Source of the DNA: Rahnella variigena
Lineage (GTDB): Bacteria > Pseudomonadota > Gammaproteobacteria > Enterobacterales > Enterobacteriaceae
Direction: 5' to 3'
Assembly (NCBI RefSeq): GCF_003610915.1
Contig: NZ_NSDJ01000001.1
Coordinates: forward strand, 3,410,001-3,474,000
Length of the DNA stretch: 64,000 bases
Shown: positions 8,760 through 17,450 of the stretch, one piece after another
Layout: every line of letters begins with the position of its first letter
Numbering within the stretch: position 1 is the stretch's first letter
Position numbers and translations under genes: made by a program
Notes under the pieces: generated by a model
Seen by the model: only the letters and a program-made list of their open reading frames with translations
What the model was told of the DNA's origin: nothing
The model's database searches: none

Positions 8760-8918
8760 TTACTTACGTGTCTGAACCCAGAAGCCGTGGATCAAGCCCG
8801 GCAGATAACCACACAGTGTCAGAATGATGTTCAGCAGAAACGCACCGCCAAAACCATTACCTATCAGCACGCCCAGCGGCGGCACCAGAATAGTGATTAA
8901 CACTCTCCAAAATCCCAT
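8760..8918 (-). CDS. Pmp3/YqaE-family (UPF0057) small membrane protein
   Basis: 52 residues with two transmembrane helices: WRVLITILVPPLGVLIG and FLLNIILTLCGYLPGLIHGF, ending WVQTRK. The pattern ILVPPLGV ... NIILTLCGYLPGLIHGFW is the signature of the Pmp3/UPF0057 family, found from bacteria to plants and associated with membrane potential and stress tolerance. GGGAGATAAGT precedes the ATG. It is a single gene, convergent with the GhoT-like gene, with its own terminator. The biochemical function of bacterial members is not settled. Confidence 0.88.
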   Translation of the reverse strand: MGFWRVLITILVPPLGVLIGNGFGGAFLLNIILTLCGYLPGLIHGFWVQTRK

Positions 8919-8989
8919 ACTTATCTCCCTTTGGTTATCATTAACTTAATGATAGACCATCGACCTGTGCCCCGGACATCAGATGAAAC

Positions 8990-9244
8990 CTAATTGATCA
9001 GTTCGAGCATGATTTCTACGTCACGGCGGGCTTTTTCCAGTAACTGCACATCCCCGTCACGGTACTCCGCATCTGTGACCTGATGAATCTGACGCATCTG
9101 CCATCTCACCTGATTTTTTTGCTCTTCGGTCATGCTGCGGCACATCACGATGATAAAATTGCGCAACATCATTTGTTGCATGGCAGTTTCTTCGGCGTGT
9201 TTGTTGACCGTCATGACCAAATCTATAACATGTTTTTCTGCCAT
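8990..9244 (-). CDS. Hypothetical helical protein, 84 residues
   Basis: I do not recognise this protein. It reads as mostly helical and methionine rich in the middle (TAMQQMMLRNFIIVMCRSMT), with a charged C-terminal half (RDGDVQLLEKARRDVEIMLE). No signal peptide or clear membrane helix. Codon use looks like neighbouring genes and the frame is open over its full length. The start region has only a weak ribosome-binding site, so the exact start is uncertain. It lies in the accessory stretch between fliT and fliE, next to the Pmp3 gene on the same strand with a gap of about 70 bases. Confidence 0.6.
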   Translation of the reverse strand: MAEKHVIDLVMTVNKHAEETAMQQMMLRNFIIVMCRSMTEEQKNQVRWQMRQIHQVTDAEYRDGDVQLLEKARRDVEIMLELIN

Positions 9245-9365
9245 CGCGGGAGCCTGCCGGGTTTAGTGAATCAGTCAGGCCAGCCTAGCACGTGGGCATC
9301 AATGCGAAAGGCTGAGCTGATAGGGTTTGACCCGCTATTTCAGCGTGTAGATTTTAAACGGACAA

Positions 9366-9809
9366 ATGACAATGTTTTCCACTGAAGCTGTTTTTCAGCG
9401 CCTGGCGGCTTCTCCCTTCCGCCAGCGCTTCCATCTTGGCCCGAAAGAGTATTCTTATTGTCAGGATAAAGGCGCGGCAGGTATCAGCCGCCACGCTGCA
9501 GATTTTGTTGCCAGCCGTCTTGCGCCATCCGAACCGCAAAATGATGGGAAACAGACTCCTATGCGCGGCCATCCGGTATTTATCGCGCAACACGCGACCG
9601 CCACCTGCTGCCGGGGATGTCTGGAAAAATGGCATGGCATTCCCGCGCATACCGAAATGTCAAAAGTCCAGCAAGATTATACCGTTACGATAATCATGCA
9701 CTGGCTGAATACTGAAATGCAGCGCCCTGTTCCCGTCGCTAAGCCGCGAAAACCTAAGCAGAAAAAGCCCGATAACGGCGATGAAGCACAACAACTCAAT
9801 TTGTTGTAA
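9366..9809 (+). CDS. DUF4186 domain-containing protein
   Basis: 147 residues. The core, about residues 8-115, carries the DUF4186 hallmarks: FQRLAASPFRQRFHLGP, a tyrosine/lysine-rich turn, ISRHAADFVASRLAP, NDGKQTPMRGHPVFIAQHAT and the CCRGCLEKWHGIP cysteine/histidine cluster, which could bind a metal (my inference from the Cys-Cys-x2-Cys-x4-His spacing). The C-terminal 35 residues are a lysine/proline-rich tail (KPRKPKQKKPD). The function of the family is unknown. Start could also be the ATG two codons later; neither has a strong Shine-Dalgarno. It stands alone with no obvious partner gene. Confidence 0.82.
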   Translation: MTMFSTEAVFQRLAASPFRQRFHLGPKEYSYCQDKGAAGISRHAADFVASRLAPSEPQNDGKQTPMRGHPVFIAQHATATCCRGCLEKWHGIPAHTEMSKVQQDYTVTIIMHWLNTEMQRPVPVAKPRKPKQKKPDNGDEAQQLNLL

Positions 9810-10048
9810 GAGGAATGTCACACTCAGAGAAAAATAAAAAGTGACTTTCATCACATATTTTTAGCTTTCACCAGCCAGTCCCCCATCGTGCTCTATAATT
9901 TTAAGGAATTTAAAAAAGTGTCATGGGTAGCCCTGAGCGCCCCCTTTTAGCAGTGCTTCTTGTGCAGTCTTTAAGATGGTTTTTCCAGGTGAAACGAGTT
10001 CGAAACTTGTTGTCAGGATAATTGCCCACATTGGGAAAAGGAGCATGC

Positions 10049-10324
10049 ATGTCTGAGTATCATTATTTACTGGTTGGAGGAAGTCGCAACGGACAACGGC
10101 ATGTCGATAAATGCCATCAGTTTTCGTTGTGCTTCTGGGAAGATGCATCAAAGCACGCAGAGCGCGAATTTTACGGTAAACAAAATGAGCGCTACAAAGT
10201 GAATCCGGAAAAAGGGGCAGACGGGAACTGGTATCTCGTTGGCTATTGCGGAAATTGTTCGAAAATCAAGGCTGATGAATTAAGTAACCAGGCGCTGACC
10301 AAGCACGTTAAGCCCCTGATGTAA
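10049..10324 (+). CDS. Hypothetical protein, 91 residues
   Basis: Not recognised. The sequence MSEYHYLLVGGSRNGQRHVDK looks like an Arg/His-rich beta-strand protein, and the C-terminal half contains a CGNCSK pair (CxxC) within LVGYCGNCSKIKADEL, which may bind metal. The start is set by AAGGAG 6 bases upstream of the ATG at 10049; the reading frame is open further up to 10022 but without a better signal. It is followed 29 bases later by a strong terminator, so it is a single-gene transcript. No signal peptide or membrane helix. Confidence 0.65.
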   Translation: MSEYHYLLVGGSRNGQRHVDKCHQFSLCFWEDASKHAEREFYGKQNERYKVNPEKGADGNWYLVGYCGNCSKIKADELSNQALTKHVKPLM

Positions 10325-10352
10325 TCCGCACTACATTATGATGAAGTCATTG

Positions 10353-10379
10353 AACCCCGCCCGTTTCGCGGGGTTTTTG
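10353..10379 (+). terminator. Rho-independent terminator
   Basis: AACCCCGC (10353-10360) pairs perfectly with GCGGGGTT (10368-10375), loop CCGTTTC, followed by TTTTT. It ends the transcript of the hypothetical gene at 10049-10324. Confidence 0.88.
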
Positions 10380-10442
10380 CTTTTATGGCCGCCAGAACTT
10401 TTATGGCCGCCAGACGTATTTTTTGCAAAAGGCCATTATGGT

Positions 10443-10712
10443 TTACGCCGCCATCCCCTGAATGTTCCTGGCAAAGAAAGCGACGTGACCGCCCAGCGTA
10501 AAGTGCGCTTCATGGTGTCCCAGCCGCCCGAGGGGGGCGATGCGCAGGATTTCCCCCTCAAATTCGCCGTCCTGAATGCTGGTGATCACGACATCAAGCT
10601 GATAACTGGCCGGATGAACACCCACCGGAAACGTGAGTAATTTTACCCGGTCGCCTACCTGAAAACGTGTAAGCAACGGCAACGGTGCCTGTTCAAACAG
10701 ATCCTGATCCAT
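10443..10712 (-). CDS. Hypothetical protein, 89 residues
   Basis: Not recognised. The protein begins MDQDLFEQAPLPLLTRFQVG and reads as an all-beta small domain: RVKLLTFPVG, YQLDVVITSIQDGEFEGEIL, then GHHEAHFTLGGHVAFFARN. This resembles small SH3-like or OB-like barrels, but that is only an impression from strand spacing. AAGGAG lies 6 bases upstream of the ATG, so the start is well supported. It is isolated on the minus strand and has no membrane segment or signal peptide. Confidence 0.65.
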   Translation of the reverse strand: MDQDLFEQAPLPLLTRFQVGDRVKLLTFPVGVHPASYQLDVVITSIQDGEFEGEILRIAPLGRLGHHEAHFTLGGHVAFFARNIQGMAA

Positions 10713-10841
10713 ATGTGACTCCTTGTTTTCCAGTGAGATTAATTAAAGGATAGAATATGTCACCGCGTCCTGCCGGATACCGGCGTGAAGCACTTCTCTC
10801 TTTCAGCATTTATTGTGCTCAAAACATCATAAGGATTGGCC

Positions 10842-11042
10842 GTGAAAAAATTAACGCCAGAGCAATGCATCATCCTGACCGGTTTTACCGGCATTCTGCA
10901 TGGCGAATTTGAGTGGTTTCACGAGGATTTGGAAAAACGTCTGGGCCGCGAAGTTCAGACGTCTGAACTGGGCTACCCGGAATTTATGCAAGAGTGCCGT
11001 GGCCTGTATGAAGAAGATTTTAACAACCTGATGCCTGATTAA
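10842..11042 (+). CDS. Small protein resembling the phage-type DUF7736 family
   Basis: 66 residues starting at GTG 10842 with AAGGA 6 bases upstream; a TTG two codons earlier overlaps the Shine-Dalgarno spacing and is unlikely. The sequence KKLTPEQCIILTGFTGILHG ... FHEDLEKRLGREVQTSELGY ... CRGLYEEDFNNLMPD matches my memory of small phage and chromosomal proteins with (L)TPEQ(A)xIxTGxTG ... (F)HxDVEKRxGRPVxTHE; I give the family name with moderate confidence. Function unknown. It is followed by a strong bidirectional hairpin at 11127. Confidence 0.65.
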   Translation: MKKLTPEQCIILTGFTGILHGEFEWFHEDLEKRLGREVQTSELGYPEFMQECRGLYEEDFNNLMPD

Positions 11043-11126
11043 CCTGATCGCGGGTCCGTGTTTCCTGGTAACTCGTTTCAAGATAGACGTATTTCCTGAT
11101 AAACGTGTTTCCTGATGAATAAGAAA

Positions 11127-11151
11127 GGCCGGACAGTTTGCCTGTCCGGCC
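11127..11151. terminator. Perfect 10-base-pair hairpin, likely bidirectional terminator
   Basis: GGCCGGACAG (11127-11136) pairs with CTGTCCGGCC (11142-11151), loop TTTGC. The flanks are A-rich on the left (AAGAAA) and T/C-rich on the right, so it may serve both the gene at 10842 and the minus-strand gene at 11182. Confidence 0.7.
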
Positions 11152-11181
11152 TCTGATCTCTTAAGCTTAATGCGTTGAAGT

Positions 11182-11355
11182 TTAGGGTTTTATAATCCCC
11201 CGGATGAAGTTTTCATTCACCCGGATCACATTTCCGGTCTCCACATTCATGACCTGGTATTGCACTGGCGTAAGCTCATCCAGCACAGCGACAACTTCAA
11301 ACAAACCTGGTGTAAAAGTAAGCGTGACAAAAACGCCAACAGGATAGACAGCCAT
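11182..11355 (-). CDS. Small hypothetical protein, 57 residues
   Basis: A 57-codon frame that I read directly from the minus strand: MAVYPVGVFVTLTFTPGLFE, then VVAVLDELTPVQYQVMNVET and a C-terminus ending GIIKP. It reads as a small beta-rich domain (alternating hydrophobic residues, GNVIRVNENFIRGI). AAGGAT lies about 8 bases before the ATG, and the frame ends near the bidirectional hairpin at 11127, both consistent with a real gene. Function unknown; I do not recognise a family. No hydrophobic segment long enough for a membrane helix. Confidence 0.6.
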   Translation of the reverse strand: MAVYPVGVFVTLTFTPGLFEVVAVLDELTPVQYQVMNVETGNVIRVNENFIRGIIKP

Positions 11356-11670
11356 ATTTTTATCCTTAGAATCAATTTCTTATATTTTACTTCTTTGCAC
11401 CCTGAGTGATCATGCGCCTTCTATTAATCACACAGAGTTATTTCATTGTATACATTAATCACGTTGGATAAATGTTACTGAAATGAATTAGGTATAACCT
11501 ATAAAAAGAACGCAGTGGTTGAAAATCAGACAACTCTGACAGACGTTTCCAGATCATCATTAAATTTTACACTCTTCCTGCATCTGCACGGCTTTCAGCC
11601 CACAGTTCCCTTATTTGCTCCCTTGTTTTTGGTGTAATTCCGGTTAAGAATACTTGTCCATTTTGTTGCA
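11356..11670. other. Intergenic region upstream of the GNAT gene
   Basis: AT-rich, divergent upstream region shared by the small gene at 11182 and the acetyltransferase at 11671. I see no convincing ORF, hairpin terminator or operator; promoters are likely but I could not place one. Confidence 0.5.
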
Positions 11671-12150
11671 ATGAGAGCCCACGCTGTGAGTGCCCAGATT
11701 TTTGAAACCGATGCCACCCACCCGCATTTAACCCGGCTTATTGCAGAGCTGGACGCGTATCAATACCCGCTTTATCCGCCTGAATCTTTTCAGGGGATTA
11801 ACATCACTGAGCTTGATGAAGGTGAAATTACCTGTTTCATGGCGAAGGTAGATGACGACTGGGCCGGTTGCGCCTGCCTGTACATTACCCGACAGGGGCT
11901 GGCTGAGATGAAACGGGTTTATGTAAATCCTTTGTTTCGCGGGCAAGGTATCGCATCGCTGCTGATCGCCGCAATGGAAAAGAAACTGAAAGCGCTGGGA
12001 CACCGGGAGCTGTTTCTGGAAACGGGCGTGTTTCAGGAAAAGGCCATTACCCTGTACGAGAAACTGGGTTATTCACGGACGCAGGCGTTTGGGGATTATC
12101 AGCAGGCACCGGATCCGCTCAGTGTTTATATGATGAAAGCGGTGGCATAA
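11671..12150 (+). CDS. GNAT-family N-acetyltransferase
   Basis: 159 residues. The acetyl-CoA binding motif A is visible as MKRVYVNPLFRGQGIASLLI (the RGQGIA pyrophosphate loop), preceded by strand segments CFMAKVDDDWAGCACLYITR and followed by motif B FLETGVFQEKAITLYEKLGY. These are classical GNAT features, with full family length. The substrate is not evident. The ATG at 11671 lacks a good Shine-Dalgarno; a GTG about six codons later (in MRAHAVSAQ) could be the real start. It is a single gene with no terminator that I can point to. Role in the cell unknown. Confidence 0.82.
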   Translation: MRAHAVSAQIFETDATHPHLTRLIAELDAYQYPLYPPESFQGINITELDEGEITCFMAKVDDDWAGCACLYITRQGLAEMKRVYVNPLFRGQGIASLLIAAMEKKLKALGHRELFLETGVFQEKAITLYEKLGYSRTQAFGDYQQAPDPLSVYMMKAVA

Positions 12151-12223
12151 AGCGTTACAGGCAGGAAAACAAATATCTCCATAACGCTGCCTTCTGACAG
12201 TGTTATGGAGACGCGAAAAGCCA

Positions 12224-12463
12224 TTACATCAAAACGTTGCTTTTCGTTGCCGTGAGATCATTGGAAGGAATAACCCACTTTTTGAAGGTGATAACAAAGT
12301 GTTCTTTGCCCTTAGTGATTTTCGCACCCCGGTCACCGCATTCCAGCGCGAGTTTAAAAAACTCATCACTGTTAATATTAAAAGCCAGTTCGACTTTTTT
12401 CACTATACCGGAATTAAGCAGGTCTTCGGCTTCGTGCAATGATTTGGCCTGAATGACTGACAT
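12224..12463 (-). CDS. Hypothetical protein, 79 residues
   Basis: Not recognised. The protein MSVIQAKSLHEAEDLLNSGI ... VKKVELAFNINSDEFFKLAL ... AKITKGKEHFVITFKKW has an alternating strand/helix pattern of a small soluble domain, without signal peptide or membrane helix. GAGG lies 6 bases before the ATG, a proper start. It is convergent with the acetyltransferase gene; the intervening bases contain an imperfect inverted repeat around 12178-12215 that may terminate one or both. Confidence 0.6.
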   Translation of the reverse strand: MSVIQAKSLHEAEDLLNSGIVKKVELAFNINSDEFFKLALECGDRGAKITKGKEHFVITFKKWVIPSNDLTATKSNVLM

Positions 12464-12608
12464 AAATACCTCGTGAGAACGGATTGGATTTGTGTTTGCC
12501 CCAATAGGTTATTTCACTTTTGTTTCGCAATTATGACAGCCTTGTGAATCTTAAGAATTTTGTCCATTCACCGAACAAATAATGTTCATTTCGTGCAATC
12601 CGTCACAT

Positions 12609-13514
12609 CTAGCTAAGACGAAAATGTTTGTCCGGCACTGGCGTGTCCGGCAGCTGCGTCTGGTTGTTCATCTCACGCAAGTTAATCTCGATATTGGTAC
12701 ACATGGCATCCATCGGCAGGTGGTTATTGGCATAAGCAAATGGCATTTCCAGCTCTTCCGCCAGCGTGTCCAGCGACAGGAAGGTGTAGGAAATAAAGCC
12801 CGACACCAGCAACGTCATGTAATGCAGATCAACGACCAGTGCGAATGGCAAAAGACTACAGAATAAATAGACCGTGCGGTGCAGCAACAGACCGTAAGCA
12901 AACGGAATCGGCATGCTGACGATGCGCTCGCACCCGCCGACCACCTGAGAAAGCTGTAAAAGCGTGGTATCCATGTGTGCATACACCACATCTGACAGCT
13001 CGCCGGTCCGGCGACGTTCGGCCAGCCATTGCGACAGCCGCAGCTGCACCATGTTGGTTTGTGCGCGGCGCGACAGAATGTCTTCCGCATCCTCACCCAG
13101 CAAACGCTCCAAATCAGGACGCGGATCGCTGTGGCGCAACTGATGTTTAAGACTGTAACAAAATGCCAGCAACAGTGCTGTCACACGCTGCGCCTCACCC
13201 GGACACACCGCCATCACCTGACTTTGCAACGTACGGCAGGCAATCAGCAATCCGCCCCACAGTTGCCGGGCTTCTGTATAGCGTGAATAAGCCACGCTGT
13301 TTCGAAAGCCGAGGAAGATTGCGATGGACACCCCGAGCAGGCTGAAAGGCGCCAGCGTGAGCTTAACCCCCAGCGTCTCGTACCAGGGCAGACTGAGGAT
13401 GGCAGCCAGTGACATCAGCAGATTGAGACTCAGACGGAACAAAATACTGGGCAGGACTGAGCCATGCCAGGCGAACAAACGCAAGAACCAGTGACGGGGA
13501 GGACGGATTATCAT
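12609..13514 (-). CDS. yneE: Bestrophin-like membrane protein YneE
   Basis: 301 residues from MIIRPPRHWFLRLFAWHGSV. I chose this ATG because it matches the N-terminus of E. coli YneE; the frame is open for 22 more codons upstream but those residues are Lys/Phe-rich and unlike the family. The bestrophin/RFP-TM signature is present: LTLAPFSLLGVSIAIFLGFR, NSVAYSRYTEARQLWG and a later pair of helices (YLFCSLLPFALVVDLHYMTL, LLVSGFISYTFLSLDTLAEE). Bacterial bestrophins of this type form pentameric channels in the inner membrane, some of them cation selective; the physiological role is unknown. It is a single gene in the accessory interval before fliE. Confidence 0.88.
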   Translation of the reverse strand: MIIRPPRHWFLRLFAWHGSVLPSILFRLSLNLLMSLAAILSLPWYETLGVKLTLAPFSLLGVSIAIFLGFRNSVAYSRYTEARQLWGGLLIACRTLQSQVMAVCPGEAQRVTALLLAFCYSLKHQLRHSDPRPDLERLLGEDAEDILSRRAQTNMVQLRLSQWLAERRRTGELSDVVYAHMDTTLLQLSQVVGGCERIVSMPIPFAYGLLLHRTVYLFCSLLPFALVVDLHYMTLLVSGFISYTFLSLDTLAEELEMPFAYANNHLPMDAMCTNIEINLREMNNQTQLPDTPVPDKHFRLS

Positions 13515-13863
13515 TTTGAGCAGGTGCTTTATGCAGGTGAAGCGATTTTTTTTGCGATTCTTGCAAATAAACCTGCACATGCAAAGGACAATTTTGTGAC
13601 ATCGGTAACATTTTTTCTTGAAAGCACTAACAACCCATTACACTGTAATAATAACGTAACTAAACAATTTGCAACAATTCTCCTCTGCCCCTCACGTTGT
13701 GGTTACTTCGTGCCGATAATAGTATTGAGCCGCAATTCTTGTATTCACTGAATGATGTTCATTTTCGCCGCAGTGCTTCAACTGCCGCTATAGTTTGAAC
13801 ATCCGCTTCAGTATATGGCGACAGTCCACGGCGACCTTCCAAATACATTGAAGGATTAGGGCT
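13515..13863. other. Intergenic region upstream of yneE and the small peptide at 13864
   Basis: AT-rich, no supported gene. It contains an isolated exact GCCGATAA octamer (13712-13719) identical to the sigma-28 minus-10, but no TAAA sits 15 bases upstream, so I do not call a promoter. Confidence 0.5.
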
Positions 13864-13968
13864 TTGACAATTTTACTTATTTCTCTGGTTATCTTTATTC
13901 TGCTGGCAGCGCTGGTGGTATGGAGAGTAATGAAATCAGCGGCTAAAGACGCTGAGGACAATTATTAA
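13864..13968 (+). CDS. Putative single-pass small membrane protein, 34 residues
   Basis: A 34-codon frame beginning TTG: one long hydrophobic segment (ILLISLVIFILLAALVVW) followed by a charged tail RVMKSAAKDAEDNY. GAAGGATTAGGG lies directly upstream, 7-12 bases from the TTG, which is a strong ribosome-binding site, and an in-frame stop lies five codons before the TTG. This layout (helix, then short charged tail) is common among enterobacterial small membrane proteins. I do not recognise the family and the TTG start makes it tentative. Confidence 0.5.
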   Translation: MTILLISLVIFILLAALVVWRVMKSAAKDAEDNY

Positions 13969-14153
13969 TCGTTTTACCGCCTTGTTTTTCTAATACCGTT
14001 TTTCAGACATTTGTTTTTAAAAATCAAAAATACAAAAATGTGTGAAAATAAATCCTTTTCATTCCCAAACACAAATAAACTGCCCCCGCTAACCCCTTCG
14101 GATTACAGGTACAATTTAATTGATTTCATTGTGAAATTTGAAAACCGGCTTAC

Positions 14154-14468
14154 TTACACCGACATATTCATCACATCCTGATACGCCGCCACCAGTTTGT
14201 TTCTGACCTGAACCCCCAGTTGCAGTGAAATTGACGATTTTTGCAGATCGACCATCACATCGTTCAGGCTGACGCCGGGAACGCCCATCTCGAGCTTTTC
14301 AGATTCCAGTTTCGCGTTGTTCTGCGTTTCGCTGATCTTGCCTAATGCCGCTTTTAATTCGCTGGCGAAACCCGCTTCTGATGCAGTATCGGTCTGCGGT
14401 GCCGCGCCTGCCTGGATGGCAGTGGCCTGCATCTGCTGTAAAACGCTCTCAATGCCTTGAATTGACAT
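14154..14468 (-). CDS. fliE: Flagellar hook-basal body complex protein FliE
   Basis: 104 residues starting MSIQGIESVLQQMQATAIQA. FliE links the MS ring to the proximal rod and is the first rod substrate exported. The C-terminal half (VPGVSLNDVMVDLQKSSISL, QVRNKLVAAYQDVMNMSV) is the conserved FliE domain. The ATG at 14468 has GGAGAAAAC directly upstream; the frame is open further but without such a signal. As in other enterobacteria, it lies alone and divergent from fliF, sharing a 283-base promoter region. Confidence 0.95.
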   Translation of the reverse strand: MSIQGIESVLQQMQATAIQAGAAPQTDTASEAGFASELKAALGKISETQNNAKLESEKLEMGVPGVSLNDVMVDLQKSSISLQLGVQVRNKLVAAYQDVMNMSV

Positions 14469-14751
14469 GTTTTCTCCGTCTGTCGGGGTGTCACGGTACA
14501 AATGGCCTATTTCATGGAATGACACCCTATCACATCAGTTTTTTCCTAAACGCGGTAATTGAACCTAAAAACCATGGCTTATCGGGCCATTAACTTTGCC
14601 TTGAGGGGCAAATAATGGCTCACCTAGAAAATAGGCCTGCCTTTACGGAGGACTGAAAAATGTCACGCTTCAACGATTGCGCCACCTGGGAGTCTGTTTT
14701 GTTAAGAGACAATATGAACACCACCATCCAACAGCTAAATAGGGATCTTGT

Positions 14752-16461
14752 ATGAGTTCCGCAATAGCCGGCGCAGAACCCCCTCGAAGCGGTTTTACTG
14801 CGTTGCTTAATCGCCTGCGCGCCAACCCAAAAATTCCTATCGCCATCGCTGCTGCGGCCGCCGTGGCTATTGTTGTTGTTATGATGCTGTGGGCCAAACA
14901 GCCTACTTATAAGGTGTTGTTTAGCAACCTCGGTGACCAGGATGGCGGTGCCATCGTCACTCAGCTGACTCAGATGAATATCCCTTATCAGTTTTCTGAT
15001 AATGGCGGCGCACTGCTTATTCCTGCTGATAAAGTGTATGAAACGCGTCTGAAACTGGCGGCTGCCGGTTTGCCGAAAGGTGGCGCTGTTGGTTTTGAAC
15101 TGATGGATCAGGAAAAGTTTGGTATCAGTCAGTTCAGCGAGCAGATTAATTATCAACGCGCGCTGGAAGGTGAACTCTCCCGCACCATCGAAACTCTCGG
15201 TCCGGTGTCCAGCGCCCGTGTGCATTTAGCTATTCCTAAGCCTTCCCTGTTTGTCCGCGAACAAAAAAATCCTTCCGCTTCCGTAACGCTGAACCTGCAA
15301 CCGGGTCGCGCGCTGGATGACGGTCAGATCAATGCCATCGTTTATATGGTGTCGAGCAGCGTTTCAGGATTGCCTCCGGCTAACGTCACCGTGGTAGACC
15401 AGAGCGGTCACCTTCTGACGCAATCCGATAACAATGGCCGCGACCTTAATGCTTCCCAGCTGAAATACGCCAACGAAGTGGAAGGCCGCCTGCAACGTCG
15501 TATCGAATCCATCCTGCAACCGGTGGTCGGTAACGGTAACGTTCACGCACAAATCACCGCTCAGATTGATTACGCCAGCCGCGAACAGACGGATGAAAAT
15601 TACCAGCCGAACGGCTCGCCGGATAAAGCAGCAGTGCGTTCACGTCAGTTAAGTACCAGTGATCAGACTGGCGCAACTGCTGTTGGTGGCGTGCCGGGCG
15701 CGCTGAGCAATCAGCCAGCACCGGCTGCAACCGCGCCGGTGACCAATCCGCCAGCGGCTAACAATGCTAACGGCGCACAGAATCAGGCCGGTAATAACGC
15801 GCAGAACACTGCCAGCAATACCAGTTCTTCCGGTCCGTCTAACCGTCGTCGTGATGAAACCACCAACTATGAAGTGGATCGCACCATCACTCATACCCAG
15901 CACAGCGCCGGTGCCGTTCAGCGCCTGTCTGCGGCAGTCGTCGTTAACTATCAGGTTGGTACGGACGGCAAAGCCAAACCGCTGACTGACGATCAGTTGA
16001 AGAAAATTGATGATCTGGTGCGTGAAGCGATGGGCTTCTCGCAGGAGCGCGGCGATACGCTGAACGTGGTGAACACACCGTTCAACGAAGCGGCCGACGA
16101 CACCGGTGAATTGCCGTTCTGGAAACAACAGGCGTTCTTCGATCAGTTACTCAATGCCGGTCGCTGGTTACTGGTGCTGATTGTGGCCTGGCTGCTGTGG
16201 CGCAAGATGGTTCGTCCGATGCTGCGCAAACAGCAGGCAGAGAAAGATGCCGCAGCGGCAGCCGCTCTCGCCGCGTCCCTGCCGCAGCCTGAAGGCAGCA
16301 AGCCGGTCAAACTCAGCAACGACGAGCTGGAGAAACGTAAGCGTTCACAGCAACGCGTCAGCGTCGAAGTGCAGACTCAACGTGTTCAGGAGCTGGCCGA
16401 TAAGGATCCTCGTATCGTCGCCCTGGTTATCCGCCAATGGATGAGTACCGAACAACCATGA
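14752..16461 (+). CDS. fliF: Flagellar MS-ring protein FliF
   Basis: 569 residues. Two membrane helices anchor it: about residues 28-47 ([19 protein letters not shown]) and near 463-482 ([16 protein letters not shown]). The periplasmic part contains ring-building motifs ([55 protein letters not shown]) and a low-complexity Pro/Ala/Asn segment around residues 315-365; the C-terminal cytoplasmic tail ([26 protein letters not shown]) binds FliG. Length agrees with the family (about 560). It opens the fliF-R operon and ends with an ATGA overlap to fliG. Confidence 0.97.
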   Translation: MSSAIAGAEPPRSGFTALLNRLRANPKIPIAIAAAAAVAIVVVMMLWAKQPTYKVLFSNLGDQDGGAIVTQLTQMNIPYQFSDNGGALLIPADKVYETRLKLAAAGLPKGGAVGFELMDQEKFGISQFSEQINYQRALEGELSRTIETLGPVSSARVHLAIPKPSLFVREQKNPSASVTLNLQPGRALDDGQINAIVYMVSSSVSGLPPANVTVVDQSGHLLTQSDNNGRDLNASQLKYANEVEGRLQRRIESILQPVVGNGNVHAQITAQIDYASREQTDENYQPNGSPDKAAVRSRQLSTSDQTGATAVGGVPGALSNQPAPAATAPVTNPPAANNANGAQNQAGNNAQNTASNTSSSGPSNRRRDETTNYEVDRTITHTQHSAGAVQRLSAAVVVNYQVGTDGKAKPLTDDQLKKIDDLVREAMGFSQERGDTLNVVNTPFNEAADDTGELPFWKQQAFFDQLLNAGRWLLVLIVAWLLWRKMVRPMLRKQQAEKDAAAAAALAASLPQPEGSKPVKLSNDELEKRKRSQQRVSVEVQTQRVQELADKDPRIVALVIRQWMSTEQP

Positions 16462-17450
16462 CTATGACCGGAACCGAAAAAAGCGCCATTTTGATGATAA
16501 CCCTGGGCGAAGACCGCGCGGTGGAGGTGTTCAAGCACCTCTCCCCTCGCGAAGTCCAGCAAATCAGTGCCGCGATGGCCAACATCCATCAGATTTCTAA
16601 CAAGCAACTGGCGGAAGTCCTTAACGAGTTTGAAGACGAATCCGAGCAGTACGCGGCGCTGAGCGTGAACACCAGCGAATACCTGCGTGCGGTTCTGACC
16701 AAAGCGCTCGGCGAAGAACGTGCGTCGAGCCTGCTGGAAGACATTCTGGAATCGCGCGAAACCACCAGCGGCATGGAGACACTGAACTTCATGGAACCGC
16801 TGATGGCAGCCGATCTTATCCGCGACGAGCATCCGCAGATTATCGCCACCATCCTTGTCCACCTCAAACGGGGTCAGGCGGCAGATATTCTGGCGCTGTT
16901 CGACGAGCGTCTGCGTAACGACGTCATGCTGCGTATCGCCACTTTCGGCGGTGTCCAGCCAGCGGCGCTGGCGGAACTGACCGAAGTGCTGAACAACCTG
17001 CTCGACGGCCAGAACCTCAAACGTTCGAAGATGGGGGGTATTCGTACTGCGGCAGAAATCATCAACCTGATGAAAACGCAGCAGGAAGAAGCAGTTATCG
17101 AAGCGGTTCGTGGTTACGACGGCGAGCTGGCACAGAAAATTATCGACGAGATGTTCCTGTTCGAAAACCTGGTGGATGTGGACGACCGCAGTATCCAGCG
17201 CCTGTTGCAGGAAGTCGAAGGCGAATCGTTACTGGTGGCACTGAAAGGGGCGGAACAGCCGTTGCGCGACAAGTTCCTGCGCAACATGTCCCAGCGTGCG
17301 GCCGATATCCTGCGCGACGACCTGGCGAACCGCGGTCCGATGCGTATGTCTCTGGTCGAAAACGAACAGAAAGCTATCCTGCAGACGGTGCGTCGTCTGG
17401 CAGAATCCGGCGAAATGATGGTTGGCGGCGGCGAGGACTCCTATGTCTGA
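16458..17450 (+). CDS. fliG: Flagellar motor switch protein FliG
   Basis: 330 residues from the ATG at 16458, which overlaps the fliF stop by four bases (ATGA); an in-frame ATG at 16437 lies within fliF and is disfavoured. FliG sits on the MS ring and contacts the stator. Visible features: N-terminal [18 protein letters not shown], the middle [16 protein letters not shown] (an EHPQ motif), and the C-terminal domain with the charged stator helix ([38 protein letters not shown]). Highly similar in pattern to E. coli FliG (331 residues). It overlaps fliH by 8 bases. Confidence 0.97.
   Translation: MTMTGTEKSAILMITLGEDRAVEVFKHLSPREVQQISAAMANIHQISNKQLAEVLNEFEDESEQYAALSVNTSEYLRAVLTKALGEERASSLLEDILESRETTSGMETLNFMEPLMAADLIRDEHPQIIATILVHLKRGQAADILALFDERLRNDVMLRIATFGGVQPAALAELTEVLNNLLDGQNLKRSKMGGIRTAAEIINLMKTQQEEAVIEAVRGYDGELAQKIIDEMFLFENLVDVDDRSIQRLLQEVEGESLLVALKGAEQPLRDKFLRNMSQRAADILRDDLANRGPMRMSLVENEQKAILQTVRRLAESGEMMVGGGEDSYV

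Noticed and set aside
13694..13719. Sigma-28 promoter with exact GCCGATAA at 13712
   Set aside because: No TAAA at the required 15-base distance; the octamer alone can occur by chance.
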